Positions 17,296-26,705 of a stretch of DNA of 64,000 bases are shown here, piece after piece; the stretch's first letter is position 1; each line of letters opens with the position of its first letter. Source of the DNA: UBA6522 sp965221035 (GTDB taxonomy: Bacteria; Pseudomonadota; Gammaproteobacteria; Steroidobacterales; Rariloculaceae). The stretch covers positions 186,001 through 250,000 of the forward strand of contig OZ244860.1 in assembly GCA_965221035.1 (NCBI GenBank), given 5' to 3'. Under the pieces are notes generated by a model that made no database searches, was not told the DNA's origin, and saw only the letters and a program-made list of their open reading frames with translations. The position numbers were made by a program, and so were the translations under genes.

Positions 17296-18036
17296 CTACA
17301 AGGGATCGATTGATACCCTCCGGCCCGAATGCCTGCGATGGTCCTGGCACCAATTGCCCGGCTTCCCTGCGGGAACGCACAGTCGCCGCAGGTGCTCAAG
17401 GAACTCGATTCTGGGCAATTTCGACGCGCCCAGGGTGTGCAAGTGCTCCGACCAGACCTGGCAGTCGACCAGTTCGAACGAACGGGCCCTGAGGAAGCCG
17501 ACCGCATCAATCAGGACGGCCTTGGAGGCGTTGTCGTGGCGGTTGAACATGGACTCGGCGAAAAAAACGCGGCCGATGGCCACTCCGTACAGGCCCGCCA
17601 CCAGGTCGCCGTCCAGCCAGCCCTCGAAGGAGTGCGCCCAGCCCAGGTCGTGCAGGCGCCGGTACGCGTCGATCATGTCCGGTGTGATCCATGTCCCCGA
17701 CGATTTCGGGCGTGGCGCCGCGCAGCCCTGGATCACGGCGTCGAAGGCGCTGTCCGCGCTGAAGCGAAGTTCCATCCCGCGAAGTGTCCGCGCCAGTCGG
17801 CGCGGGATGTGCAGTTCGTCCGGCCAAAGCACGGCGCGCGGGTCCGGCGACCACCATAGTATCGGCTGGCCTTCGTCGTACCATGGAAAAATGCCCCTTG
17901 GGTAGGCTGCCAGGAGCCGATCCGGACGCAGGTCGCCGCCGGCGGCCAGCAACCCGTCGGGTTCTGGCAGGGCAACCTCGGCGGGCGGAAACGCCGTCGG
18001 GTCCCCGCCGGCCGGCAGCCAGAAAATTTCACTCAC
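17296..18036 (-). CDS. aat: Leucyl/phenylalanyl-tRNA--protein transferase
   Basis: 246 residues from GTG 18036. Conserved blocks: an FPPAEVALPEPDGLLAAGGD start, YPRGIFPWYDEGQPILWWSP DPRAVL, SGTWITPDMIDAYRRLHDLG WAHSFEGW, GRVFFAESMF and ASKAVL. Aat moves Leu or Phe from tRNA to N-terminal Lys or Arg of proteins, producing the primary degrons read by ClpS. The C-terminus after LRRLCVPAG is a little longer and more basic than usual. An upstream in-frame ATG at 18081 adds low-complexity residues and is less likely. Together with clpS-clpA this gives a complete L/F branch of the N-degron pathway within 6 kb. Confidence 0.95.
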   Translation of the reverse strand: MSEIFWLPAGGDPTAFPPAEVALPEPDGLLAAGGDLRPDRLLAAYPRGIFPWYDEGQPILWWSPDPRAVLWPDELHIPRRLARTLRGMELRFSADSAFDAVIQGCAAPRPKSSGTWITPDMIDAYRRLHDLGWAHSFEGWLDGDLVAGLYGVAIGRVFFAESMFNRHDNASKAVLIDAVGFLRARSFELVDCQVWSEHLHTLGASKLPRIEFLEHLRRLCVPAGKPGNWCQDHRRHSGRRVSIDPL

Positions 18037-18096
18037 GGCAGGCGCGGTTGCCGGTGGACTCCCTCCGCGGCACTTCCGCAACGCGGTCGCGTTCGC

Positions 18097-19290
18097 TCAC
18101 GGCGAGCATCGGCGCAGCGCCGCGGTGGTGCTCACGGGCCCGGGCTCGGGCCGATCCTTCCGATAGGGGGTGTGGCCCGCCAGTTCGCGCATGTAGGCTT
18201 CGACATGCTCGTGCTCCTGATCGAGAAAACGCTTGATCGCCCGCGAGAACCCGGGATTGGCGATCCAGTGGCTGGACCAGGTGGCCGTGGGCGTGAAGCC
18301 CCGGCTCAGTTTGTGTTCGCCCTGGGTGCCCGGTTCGAACCGGGCCAGCCCTTCCCGGATGCAATACTCGATCCCCTGATAGTAGCAGGCTTCGAAGTGC
18401 ATGCTGTGAAAGTCGGCCAGGCTTCCCCAGTAGCGGCCGTACAGCGTGCGGTCGCCTCTAAAGCAGATCGCCGTGGCGATGGGCCGGCCGTCGAACCGCG
18501 CCAGAATGATGACCAGGTTCTTCGGCATGGTGCGCGCGATCTCGTCGAAGAATTCGCGGTTGAGATAGGGAGCCCGGCCGCGGCGCAGAAACGTGTGCGA
18601 GTAGTATTCAAAAACCGCGTCCCAGTCCTCGGCACCGGGCTCGTCGCCCCTCAGGTGCTCGAACGTGACGCTGGCTTCGGCGATGCGCCGGCGCTCCCGG
18701 CGAACCTTCTTTCGTTTCACAGACGTGAGGCGGCCCAGAAAGTCGTCGAACGATGCGTAGCCGTCGTTGTGCCAATGGAATTGGCAGCTCTTGCGCGTCA
18801 TCATTCCGTCATCCTCAAGGTAGCGTCGTTCATGGTCTGTGGGAAACAGCACATGAAACGACGAGGCCCGGATGCCGGATCCCAACGTACGGGCCGCGGT
18901 CACGAGTTCGTCGGCGACGGGACCGAACTTCGACGCATCGTCCACGAGCAGGCGCCGGCCGGTGACCGGCGTGAAGGGAACCGCCGAAACAAGTTTCGGG
19001 TAATAGGCCATTTCGGCTCGTTCGTAGGCGGCGGCCCAGCTCCAGTCGAACACGAATTCTCCGCGGGAGTCGTATTTGACGTACAGGGGCAGGGCGCCCA
19101 CCAGTCGTTTGGTGTCGTCCCACACGGTGAGATACGCCGGATGCCAGGGCGTCTTGCCGCCGACGCAACCGGCGTCTTCCAGAGCGCTCAGGAACTCATG
19201 GCGCAGGAACGGAGTGTCCGACGCGAGCCGGTTCCACGCCACCGGGTCGATGTCCCCTATGCTGTCATGCTGCCTTACTTCCAACGACAT
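18097..19290 (-). CDS. COG3146/DUF482 acyltransferase-fold (FemAB/GNAT-like) protein
   Basis: 397 residues. Features of this family are TPFLRHEFLSALEDAGCVGG near the N-terminus, WHPAYLTVWDD, YDSRGEFVFDWSWAAAYERA, YYPKLVSAVPFTPVTGRRLL and the C-terminal GFTPTATWSSHWIANPGF. Members have two GNAT-like lobes as in FemAB peptidoglycan aminoacyl transferases, but no confirmed substrate. It is on the same strand as aat and ends 60 nt before it, so the two may share a transcript. The start ATG at 19290 gives the usual family length. Function is not established. Confidence 0.85.
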   Translation of the reverse strand: MSLEVRQHDSIGDIDPVAWNRLASDTPFLRHEFLSALEDAGCVGGKTPWHPAYLTVWDDTKRLVGALPLYVKYDSRGEFVFDWSWAAAYERAEMAYYPKLVSAVPFTPVTGRRLLVDDASKFGPVADELVTAARTLGSGIRASSFHVLFPTDHERRYLEDDGMMTRKSCQFHWHNDGYASFDDFLGRLTSVKRKKVRRERRRIAEASVTFEHLRGDEPGAEDWDAVFEYYSHTFLRRGRAPYLNREFFDEIARTMPKNLVIILARFDGRPIATAICFRGDRTLYGRYWGSLADFHSMHFEACYYQGIEYCIREGLARFEPGTQGEHKLSRGFTPTATWSSHWIANPGFSRAIKRFLDQEHEHVEAYMRELAGHTPYRKDRPEPGPVSTTAALRRCSP

Positions 19291-19415
19291 GTCCCGCTCA
19301 TCGTGGTCTCATGGGCCGCCTAGGCTGTATACTCGCCCGCACCGCGTAGCCGGGGCAATCCCCTGGCGCAGCAAACCCGATCCGCGGCTTCGGGGCTGTT
19401 AGTTTCGGACAGGAT

Positions 19416-21707
19416 TTGAGCAGAGCCAAAGCAAGTGGTGTCGCGTCATCCGCGATGGAACCGCGAATTCGCGGGTTGAGGGAATCCGCGCTATTGATCC
19501 TTGCCGGACTCGCAATCATCGTGTTCCTGGCGCTTGTCACGCACGACCCGAACGACCCGGCATTCAGCGTGGCCGGCGAATCCCGGGTGATCGGCAACCG
19601 CATCGGCCCGGCCGGCGCGATGTTTGCCGACGTGGCCTACCTGCTCTTCGGCCGTCCCGCCTACCTCTTTCCCGCTCTGGTCGTATTGGCCGGGTGGTCG
19701 GCCTACCGCTACGGGAAGCGCAGCCAGCCCCCTCCGCGGTTCGTCCTGTGGTGGCGCACTGGAGGAGTCGTCCTGCTGTTGACCACCAGTTGCGGACTGG
19801 CGACGCTGCATGTCGTCGCGCCAGACATTCGCGAGACGGCGGGCGGCATCCTGGGTCAGCTTGTCGGGTCGGGACTGGAGTCGGCCCTGGGGCACCTCGG
19901 CGCCACCGTGTTGCTGCTGGTGTTGTGGATCGTATCCATATCCCTGGCCACCGGAGTCTCGTGGTTGGCGGTGATGGATTCCATCGGCGCCTTCGTGTTG
20001 CGGCTCGTGAACGAAGGCCCCGCCCTGGTGCGGAGAATGAAGGACCGCAGCAAGGGCCGCAGCGTCAAGAGGCAGCGCCGCCGTGTGGTCAGAAGGAAGA
20101 CCCGTGCCACACAAAACCGGGTCGAGCCGCGGATCGAGCCGACATTCGAAGCGGCGCCGGCCGGTGAGCGGGCGGAGCGTGAGAAGCAGGTGCGGTTGTT
20201 CGAGCCCGATTCGACGGGAGAACCGCCGCCCTTGTCGCTGCTGGACGATGCGCCGGAGCGGGAGGGGGGCTACTCGGACGAGGCGCTGAAGACCATGTCG
20301 CGCCAGGTGGAATACAAGCTGGGCGACTTTGGAATCGAAGTCGAAGTCGTCTCCGTGCACCCCGGTCCGGTGGTGACGCGTTTCGAACTGAAACCGGCGC
20401 CGGGCGTGAAGGTCAGCCAGATCAGCAACCTGGCCAAGGATCTGGCGCGCTCGCTTTCCACGGTCAGCGTGCGAGTCGTCGAGGTGATTCCCGGTAAGCC
20501 GTACGTGGGCCTGGAAATCCCCAACGAAACGCGGGAGCTGGTCACGCTGGGCGAGATCATCAAGTCCAAGGTTTACGAAAAGTTGAAGTCGCCGCTGACG
20601 CTTGCGCTGGGCAAGGATATCGGCGGTCAGCCCATGGTGACCGACCTGGGCAAGATGCCCCACCTGCTGATCGCCGGCACCACCGGCTCGGGAAAGTCCG
20701 TTGCGCTGAACGCCATGGTGCTGAGCCTGCTCTACAAGTCGCGGCCCGAGCAAGTACGGTTGATCCTGATCGATCCGAAGATGCTGGAACTGTCGGTGTA
20801 CGAAGGTATTCCCCACCTGCTGGCACCGGTGGTGACCGACATGAACGAGGCCGCGAACGCCTTGCGCTGGTGCGTCGCCGAGATGGAGCGGCGCTACCGG
20901 CTGATGGCGGAAATGAAGGTGCGCCATATTTCGAGCTTCAATCGCAAGGTGGGCGCGGCGATTGCCGGAGGACGGCCGATTCCCGATCCCACCCTTGAAA
21001 CCGGTGCGGACGAGGAGGAGATTCCGCACCTCGAGCCATTGCCCTACGTGGTGGTCGTCATCGACGAACTGGCCGACATGATGATGCTGGTGGGCAAGAA
21101 GGTCGAGGAGCTTATCGCCAGGCTGGCGCAGAAAGCGCGCGCTTCCGGCATCCACATGATCATCGCCACGCAGCGTCCGTCGGTGGACGTGATCACGGGC
21201 CTCATCAAGGCCAATATTCCCAGCCGCATCGCGTTCCAGGTTTCGGCCAAGGTGGATTCGCGCACCATCCTCGACCAGATCGGCGCCGAACACCTGCTGG
21301 GGCACGGCGACATGCTGTTCCTGCCGCCGGGCACGTCCATGCCGACGCGCGTCCACGGTGCCTTTGTGGACGACCACGAGGTCCACGCCGTGGTCAGCAA
21401 CCTGCGCGCTTCGGGTCCGCCCACATTCGCCGAAGATGTGCTCACCGGACCGCCGGAATCGATCCCGGGCATCGACCCCGAGCAGCGGGGCGGGCTGGAC
21501 GGCGAGGAGGACCCGCTCTACGACGAGGCGGTGCGGATCGTCACCGAGTCCCGCAAGGCGTCCATTTCCAGTGTCCAGCGTCGGCTCAAGATCGGGTACA
21601 ACCGCGCCGCGCGAATTGTCGAGACCATGGAGGAGGTCGGCATCGTCGGATCCCTGCAGCCCAACGGCACCCGAGAGGTGCTGGCGCCTCCGCCGGTCGG
21701 CGACTGA
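19416..21707 (+). CDS. ftsK: DNA translocase FtsK
   Basis: 763 residues. Four N-terminal membrane helices (residues about 25-195) anchor it at the septum; a basic, charged linker follows. The motor has the alpha/beta domains with Walker A LIAGTTGSGKSVALNAMV and Walker B VVVVIDELADMMML, and the C-terminal gamma winged helix (DPLYDEAVRIVTESRKASIS through YNRAARIVETMEEVGIVG) that reads KOPS. It pumps chromosome dimers and helps XerCD recombination at dif. The start is unsettled: TTG 19416 is used here, and ATG 19455 (MEPRIRGLRE) is equally plausible because neither has a well-spaced ribosome site. lolA begins 16 nt after the stop. Confidence 0.95.
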   Translation: MSRAKASGVASSAMEPRIRGLRESALLILAGLAIIVFLALVTHDPNDPAFSVAGESRVIGNRIGPAGAMFADVAYLLFGRPAYLFPALVVLAGWSAYRYGKRSQPPPRFVLWWRTGGVVLLLTTSCGLATLHVVAPDIRETAGGILGQLVGSGLESALGHLGATVLLLVLWIVSISLATGVSWLAVMDSIGAFVLRLVNEGPALVRRMKDRSKGRSVKRQRRRVVRRKTRATQNRVEPRIEPTFEAAPAGERAEREKQVRLFEPDSTGEPPPLSLLDDAPEREGGYSDEALKTMSRQVEYKLGDFGIEVEVVSVHPGPVVTRFELKPAPGVKVSQISNLAKDLARSLSTVSVRVVEVIPGKPYVGLEIPNETRELVTLGEIIKSKVYEKLKSPLTLALGKDIGGQPMVTDLGKMPHLLIAGTTGSGKSVALNAMVLSLLYKSRPEQVRLILIDPKMLELSVYEGIPHLLAPVVTDMNEAANALRWCVAEMERRYRLMAEMKVRHISSFNRKVGAAIAGGRPIPDPTLETGADEEEIPHLEPLPYVVVVIDELADMMMLVGKKVEELIARLAQKARASGIHMIIATQRPSVDVITGLIKANIPSRIAFQVSAKVDSRTILDQIGAEHLLGHGDMLFLPPGTSMPTRVHGAFVDDHEVHAVVSNLRASGPPTFAEDVLTGPPESIPGIDPEQRGGLDGEEDPLYDEAVRIVTESRKASISSVQRRLKIGYNRAARIVETMEEVGIVGSLQPNGTREVLAPPPVGD

Positions 21708-21723
21708 TCCAGCGGGGCGTGCC

Positions 21724-22434
21724 GTGAAGTGGGTAAAGTGGGTCGCGCTGGCGACATGGCAGGTCGCTCTTGGGGCGATGGGCCCTGCCTCGGCGCAGGA
21801 CGCGGATTCGCTGGACCGCTTTCTCGCCGGGACGCGCACCCTGCGGGCGGACTTCCACCAGGAGTTGCTGGACGGGGAGGGAAACCTGATCGAATCGGCC
21901 AGCGGCACGTTCTCTCTCAAACGACCGAACCGATTCCGGTGGAACTATGCGGAGCCGTTCGAGCAACAGGTGGTGGCGGACTCGGCGAACCTGTGGATCC
22001 ATGACGTGGAGCTTGCGCAGGTGACGGTCGCTCCACTGGCGGGAGCGATCGCCTCCTCTCCGGCCATGCTGCTCAGCGGTGACGGAGCGGTGCGCGACGG
22101 ATTCGAGATTGTGGGGACTGCCCGGGACGGCACCATCGCCTGGATTTCACTCACGCCGAAGGAGCGGGGCGTGGATTTTCGCTCCATCGACGTGGGGCTG
22201 GACGCCGGCAGGCTCGCCGGGCTCGTGTTGCGCGATGCGCTTGGCCAGGTGACGTCAATCACCTTTCGCGACGTGATGGTGAACCTGGATATCGAGGACG
22301 ATTTCTTCCGGTTCGAGCCGCCCACGGGTACGGATGTCATCGGCGAGGCGATCGCACCCATGCGGCCGGCCGATCATGGCGGGGGCGGAACACTCGGGGA
22401 TGCACCCGGCGACGCGGTTGACAATCCGCGGTGA
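21724..22434 (+). CDS. lolA: Outer-membrane lipoprotein carrier protein LolA
   Basis: 236 residues from GTG 21724, 16 nt after ftsK. Signal peptide of about 24 residues (KWVKWVALATWQ ... ASAQ), then the LolA fold: LAGTRTLRADFHQELLDGEG, SASGTFSLKRPNRFRWNYAE PFEQQVVADSANLWIHD, and VDFRSIDVGLDAGRLAGLVL. LolA shuttles lipoproteins from LolCDE to LolB across the periplasm. The last 25 residues (DHGGGGTLGDAPGDAVDN) are an unusual Gly/Asp-rich tail. The ftsK-lolA-serS order matches many gammaproteobacteria. Confidence 0.92.
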   Translation: MKWVKWVALATWQVALGAMGPASAQDADSLDRFLAGTRTLRADFHQELLDGEGNLIESASGTFSLKRPNRFRWNYAEPFEQQVVADSANLWIHDVELAQVTVAPLAGAIASSPAMLLSGDGAVRDGFEIVGTARDGTIAWISLTPKERGVDFRSIDVGLDAGRLAGLVLRDALGQVTSITFRDVMVNLDIEDDFFRFEPPTGTDVIGEAIAPMRPADHGGGGTLGDAPGDAVDNPR

Positions 22435-22453
22435 CTGGATGCACGGTTGCCGC

Positions 22454-22483
22454 CCGGACCCGACCGGACCCAACCGGACCCAA
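22454..22483. repeat. Three 10-bp tandem repeats at the serS ribosome-binding region
   Basis: CCGGACCCGA then two copies of CCGGACCCAA (22454-22463, 22464-22473, 22474-22483) end 6 nt before the serS ATG at 22490. No good Shine-Dalgarno is visible beyond a weak GAAG, so the repeats occupy the place where one would be expected. Confidence 0.7.
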
Positions 22484-22489
22484 CGAAGC

Positions 22490-23767
22490 ATGTTAGACCC
22501 CAGGACACTGCGCACCGAACTCGATGCCGTGGCGAACAATCTGGCCCGGCGCGGATTCGTGTTCGACCGCGCCCGTTACCATCGCCTCGAAGACGATCGC
22601 AAGGCCCTGCAGGTTCGCGTGGAATCCCTGCGGCACGAGCGCAACAAGCGTTCCCGCGCGATCGGGAAGGCCAAGGCATCCGGAGAGGACATCGAGCCGC
22701 TCAGGTTGAGGGTCCGCGAGCTCGGGGACGAGTTGGCGGCGGTAGATGCCAGGCTTCAGGCATTGCGGGGGGAGCTGGAAGGATACGTCGCGGAATTGCC
22801 CAATCTGCTGCACGAGTCGGTGCCGGACGGGGCTGACGAAGCCTCCAACGAGCTGATTCTGGAGTGGGGAGAACCGCCGACATTCGAATTCGAGCCACAG
22901 GACCACGTCGCGCTGGGCGAAGGGCTGGGGCTGCTGGACTTCGAGGGTGCCGCCAAGCTGTCCGGGAGCCGATTTGCCGTGCTTCGGGGCGATCTGGCCC
23001 GACTGCACAGGGCGTTGATCCAGTTCATGCTGGACGTTCATGTTCGCGAGCATGGCTACGTCGAATGCTACGTGCCGTACCTGGTCAAGGACGAGACGTT
23101 GTTCGGCACGGGGCAACTGCCGAAATTCGGTGAAGACCTCTTCTCCGTGGAAGGCGACAGGGGATTGCGCCTCGTCCCCACCGCGGAGGTTCCCTTGACC
23201 AATCTGGTGCGCGACGAGATTCTGACGCCGGGGCAACTGCCCATGCGCCTGACGGCCCACACCCCCTGTTTCCGCTCCGAGGCCGGTTCATATGGCCAGG
23301 ATGTGCGCGGAATGATCCGCCAGCACCAGTTCGAGAAGGTGGAACTCGTGCACATCGCGACGCCCGCGGACTCCTTCCGGGCGCTGGAGGAGCTGACGGG
23401 CCATGCGGAAGCCGTGTTGCGGCGCCTGGGGCTGCCCTACCGAAAGGTGGTCCTCTGCGCGGGCGACACCGGCTTCAGCGCGGCCAAGACGTACGACCTG
23501 GAGGTCTGGCTGCCGGGCCAGGGCCGATATCGCGAAATCTCCTCCTGCAGCAATTGCGAGGATTTTCAGGCGCGGCGCATGCGCGCGCGCTGGCGCGACC
23601 CGGACACCGGCAAACCGCAACTCGTGCATACGCTCAACGGCTCGGGGGTCGCCGCCGGACGCGCCCTGATCGCCGTGATGGAGAATTTTCAGCTAGCGGA
23701 CGGCTCCGTTGTCGTTCCGGAGGTATTGCGTCCGTACATGGCCGGACTGGAAATAATCACGGCATGA
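22490..23767 (+). CDS. serS: Seryl-tRNA synthetase
   Basis: 425 residues. The N-terminal antiparallel coiled-coil arm that grips tRNA-Ser (residues about 25-100) is followed by the class II core: motif 2 TPCFRSEAGSYGQDVRGMIR with QHQFEKVE, and motif 3 LNGSGVAAGRALIAVMEN. The YREISSCSNCEDFQARRM block is diagnostic. It charges tRNA-Ser and tRNA-Sec with serine; one tRNA-Ser gene is in this window (43945-44031). The start ATG 22490 opens LDPRTLRTELDAVA, a normal SerS N-terminus. Confidence 0.97.
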   Translation: MLDPRTLRTELDAVANNLARRGFVFDRARYHRLEDDRKALQVRVESLRHERNKRSRAIGKAKASGEDIEPLRLRVRELGDELAAVDARLQALRGELEGYVAELPNLLHESVPDGADEASNELILEWGEPPTFEFEPQDHVALGEGLGLLDFEGAAKLSGSRFAVLRGDLARLHRALIQFMLDVHVREHGYVECYVPYLVKDETLFGTGQLPKFGEDLFSVEGDRGLRLVPTAEVPLTNLVRDEILTPGQLPMRLTAHTPCFRSEAGSYGQDVRGMIRQHQFEKVELVHIATPADSFRALEELTGHAEAVLRRLGLPYRKVVLCAGDTGFSAAKTYDLEVWLPGQGRYREISSCSNCEDFQARRMRARWRDPDTGKPQLVHTLNGSGVAAGRALIAVMENFQLADGSVVVPEVLRPYMAGLEIITA

Positions 23768-23915
23768 TGAGCAGAATGTCTTGTCAGCACGAGAAGACGG
23801 CGTGATGCCCCAAACGTGGGCCGATGGGATGAGAATCGCATTGTTGCGGATATTGTCACAGCCGCGGTCGGCAGTCCAAAATGAACATGGGTGTTCATTA
23901 TTCGGGTTCGGTCCA

Positions 23916-25217
23916 ATGCCGTGTTCGCTGCGTCACTCCGGCTTTTTCGTGATTGGAATGCTGCTTGGCCATGCCGGTCATGCGGATCCGGATATCTACA
24001 TTCGCGCAGGCGCGATAGTCGACGTCGAGGCCGGGATCATTATCGAGGACCGGACAATCGCCATCGAGGATGGCGTGATTGCCTCCGTCACTCCTTCAGG
24101 CTCTGCTGCCGCGAGCAACGCGTCGATTCCATCGGGCGCCGGCTTCATTGACCTATCGGACTACACGGTTCTTCCAGGCCTCATCGACGCCCATACTCAT
24201 TTGCTCTCCGACCCGGACGATCAGGGGCTCGGTTCATTGGTCGTGTCGCTTCCCGAAGCGACCATCAACGGGGTCAGGAACGCGGCCACCATCCTGCAGG
24301 CGGGATTCACGACGGTACGCGACGTTGGCGCGCCGGGATATGCGGACGTTGCACTTCGCGACGCGGTCGCCGCCGGAGAGGTGGCCGGACCGAGAATGTT
24401 GGTGTCCGGCCCGCCGATCAGGATAACCGGCGGGCACTGCAGTGACAACAATCTGTTGCCGTACGAGTATCGCGCCACGGAGATCGGAGTCGCGGACGGT
24501 CCCTGGGAAATTCGCCAGATGGTTCGTCAGAACGTGAAGTTCGGCGTGGACCTGATAAAGACGTGCTCCACCGGAGGTGTCCTGTCGGCCGGGACCCGGC
24601 TCGACGCGGTTCAGTACACGTTGGAGGAGTTGGAGGCGCTGGTAGACGAGGCGCACATGCATGGCCGAAAGGTTGCGGTTCATGCGCATGGCACAGCGGG
24701 CATCCGTAACGCCATCCTGGCCGGAGCCGATTCGATCGAGCACGCGAGTTTCCTTACCGACGAAGTCATCGCGCTGGCGAAGGAACGCGGCACGACCCTG
24801 GTGATGGACATCTACGTCACCGAGCACATTCTCTCGGAGGGCGAAGCCAATGGCATGCTGCCCGAGTCGCTGGAAAAGGAGCGCGAAGTCGGGCAGATTC
24901 AGCGGGAGAGTTTCACGAAGGCCCACGCCGCGGGTGTCGAACTGGTGTTCGGCACGGACAGCGCCGTGTATCCGCACGGGGACAATGCCAGGCAGTTTTC
25001 CCGCATGGTGCAATTCGGAATGTCGCCCGCCGAGGCGGTCCGGTCCGCAACCGTCATCGCGGCGGAGCTGCTGGGGGTCGGGGACCAGGTGGGCCGGATT
25101 GCCGGAGGACTTCAGGCGGATCTTGTTGCAGTTTCCGGAAATCCATACGAAGACATCAGCATCCTTGAAAACGTCCAATTCGTGATGAAGGGCGGGGTGG
25201 TCTACAGGCAACCTTGA
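23916..25217 (+). CDS. Exported amidohydrolase (imidazolonepropionase-like/prolidase-type)
   Basis: 433 residues with a signal peptide (HSGFFVIGMLLGHAGHA|D). Metal ligands of the amidohydrolase superfamily are complete: HTH in GLIDAHTHLL, the Lys in VDLIKTCSTGG that is usually carbamylated, His in VAVHAHGTAG, His in SIEHASFL, and Asp in FGTDSAVYPHG. The pattern fits the periplasmic Xaa-Pro dipeptidase-like/imidazolonepropionase-like group, which uses a binuclear metal site on cyclic amides or dipeptides. Exact substrate unknown. A longer reading frame exists back to 23781, but ATG 23916 places the signal peptide at the N-terminus. The sulfatase gene follows 56 nt later. Confidence 0.85.
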   Translation: MPCSLRHSGFFVIGMLLGHAGHADPDIYIRAGAIVDVEAGIIIEDRTIAIEDGVIASVTPSGSAAASNASIPSGAGFIDLSDYTVLPGLIDAHTHLLSDPDDQGLGSLVVSLPEATINGVRNAATILQAGFTTVRDVGAPGYADVALRDAVAAGEVAGPRMLVSGPPIRITGGHCSDNNLLPYEYRATEIGVADGPWEIRQMVRQNVKFGVDLIKTCSTGGVLSAGTRLDAVQYTLEELEALVDEAHMHGRKVAVHAHGTAGIRNAILAGADSIEHASFLTDEVIALAKERGTTLVMDIYVTEHILSEGEANGMLPESLEKEREVGQIQRESFTKAHAAGVELVFGTDSAVYPHGDNARQFSRMVQFGMSPAEAVRSATVIAAELLGVGDQVGRIAGGLQADLVAVSGNPYEDISILENVQFVMKGGVVYRQP

Positions 25218-25273
25218 CGCGCAGGCCTTGGGTGGGCTTTCCCACGGGTCGGGCCGTATGGCAGGAGGTCATC

Positions 25274-26665
25274 GTGAAACCGCAAGGCCGGCAAATCGCA
25301 GGTAATCCGCGAACCATGAGAATAGCGCTTCTTCACCTGCTTGCTGGGGCGGCGCTCGCCGGCTGCGGCGGGGGAGGCGGGGGCAGCGGATCAGGCCCCG
25401 GCGGCGGCACCGGAACGGGTCCCGTCACGGGTCCCGTCCTGAATGACCATCCCAATATCCTGCTGATCATCTCCGACGATCTGGGTCTGGACGCCTCATC
25501 CGGCTATGGGGCGGGTACTGAATTGCCAGTGACGCCCACGCTGGATGAAATGGCGGCTAACGGGTTGGTCTTCGACAATTTCTGGGCGTCGCCGCTGTGT
25601 TCGCCGACCCGGGCGACCATACTCACAGGCCGCTACGGAATCCGCACCGGGGTATTGTCGCCCCAGGATCCCATTTCACTCATGGAAACGTCCCTGCATT
25701 CGTTTATTGACACCAATGTGCCCAATACCTACATGCAGGCCGTGTTCGGCAAGTGGCACCTATCGGGGCCTGAGAACGGCGGTATCGACAATCCCAACCT
25801 GATGGGTGTCGACCACTTTGCAGGGTTCCGTGGCGGCGGCGTTGCGGACTACTTCGATTGGACTTTGGTGCAGGACGGTCGAGAATCTCCAAGCGACATC
25901 TACACCACCACCCGGTTTGTGGACCTCGCCATGGAGTGGATTGCTGGCCGCGAGGAGCCCTGGTTCGCCTGGCTGGCATTCAACGCGCCGCATACGCCGT
26001 TTCATCTGCCACCGCTCGACCTGCACGACAGGGATTCACTGTCGCCCGATCAGCTGGCCATCGATCGGGACCCCTTGCCATACTACCTGGCGGCAATCGA
26101 GACCATGGATCACGAGATCGGCCGGTTGCTGGACTCCTTCACGGCCGACACCAGGGCCAATACGGTGATCATCTACATGGGAGACAACGGCACGCCTCGG
26201 CGCGTGTACCAGGGTCAGTCACGGAGTCGTGGAAAGGGCTCTGTCTATCAGGGCGGTATCGCGGTGCCGATGATCATCTCGGGCCGGGGCGTCGCCCGCC
26301 GGGGGGAGCGTGAGGATGCACTGGTCTCCAGTGTGGACCTGTTCGCCACGATCGCCAATCTCGCGGGCGCGGGCACGATGGAGTACTTCGACAGCCTGAG
26401 TTTCGCGAACCTGCTGTCCACAGCTGGATCGGGACCGAGGTCCTACGCCTACTCCGAAGTCGTCGTCGAAGGAACGAACCGGGACGAATGGGCGATCCGT
26501 AATGACGAATACAAGCTGATGCGGCAACTGCCGCGACCGGAAGAACTGTACGACCTTCAAGCGGATCCCATGGAAGAGGACAATCTGCTGCTCAACGGCG
26601 GCAACGGCAACGTCGACGCGATACTCGCCGAACTGCGAGCGCAGCTGACGATGATTCGGGAGTAG
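25274..26665 (+). CDS. Sulfatase lipoprotein (arylsulfatase-like)
   Basis: 463 residues. GTG 25274 has a very strong AGGAGG 6-7 nt upstream; ATG 25316 is the alternative. A lipoprotein signal ends in LAGC, then a Gly-rich linker. Sulfatase hallmarks: NILLIISDDLG metal Asp pair, LCSPTRATILTG with the CxPxR motif whose Cys becomes formylglycine, GKWHLSGPE (Lys and His), and MGDNGTPR (Asp-Asn). It should be lipid-anchored, facing the periplasm or outside, and hydrolyse sulfate esters; an anaerobic or aerobic maturase is needed and is not seen here. Substrate cannot be inferred. Confidence 0.9.
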   Translation: MKPQGRQIAGNPRTMRIALLHLLAGAALAGCGGGGGGSGSGPGGGTGTGPVTGPVLNDHPNILLIISDDLGLDASSGYGAGTELPVTPTLDEMAANGLVFDNFWASPLCSPTRATILTGRYGIRTGVLSPQDPISLMETSLHSFIDTNVPNTYMQAVFGKWHLSGPENGGIDNPNLMGVDHFAGFRGGGVADYFDWTLVQDGRESPSDIYTTTRFVDLAMEWIAGREEPWFAWLAFNAPHTPFHLPPLDLHDRDSLSPDQLAIDRDPLPYYLAAIETMDHEIGRLLDSFTADTRANTVIIYMGDNGTPRRVYQGQSRSRGKGSVYQGGIAVPMIISGRGVARRGEREDALVSSVDLFATIANLAGAGTMEYFDSLSFANLLSTAGSGPRSYAYSEVVVEGTNRDEWAIRNDEYKLMRQLPRPEELYDLQADPMEEDNLLLNGGNGNVDAILAELRAQLTMIRE

Positions 26666-26705
26666 TGTTGTTCGGTCGCCACTCCGCGGCCCGGCAAACC
26701 TTCGA

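Noticed and set aside
19491..21920. Long reverse-strand open frame of about 800 codons over ftsK
   Set aside because: It mirrors ftsK, is rich in His/Gln/Arg/Asp as expected of an antisense shadow in high-G+C DNA, and shows no domain.
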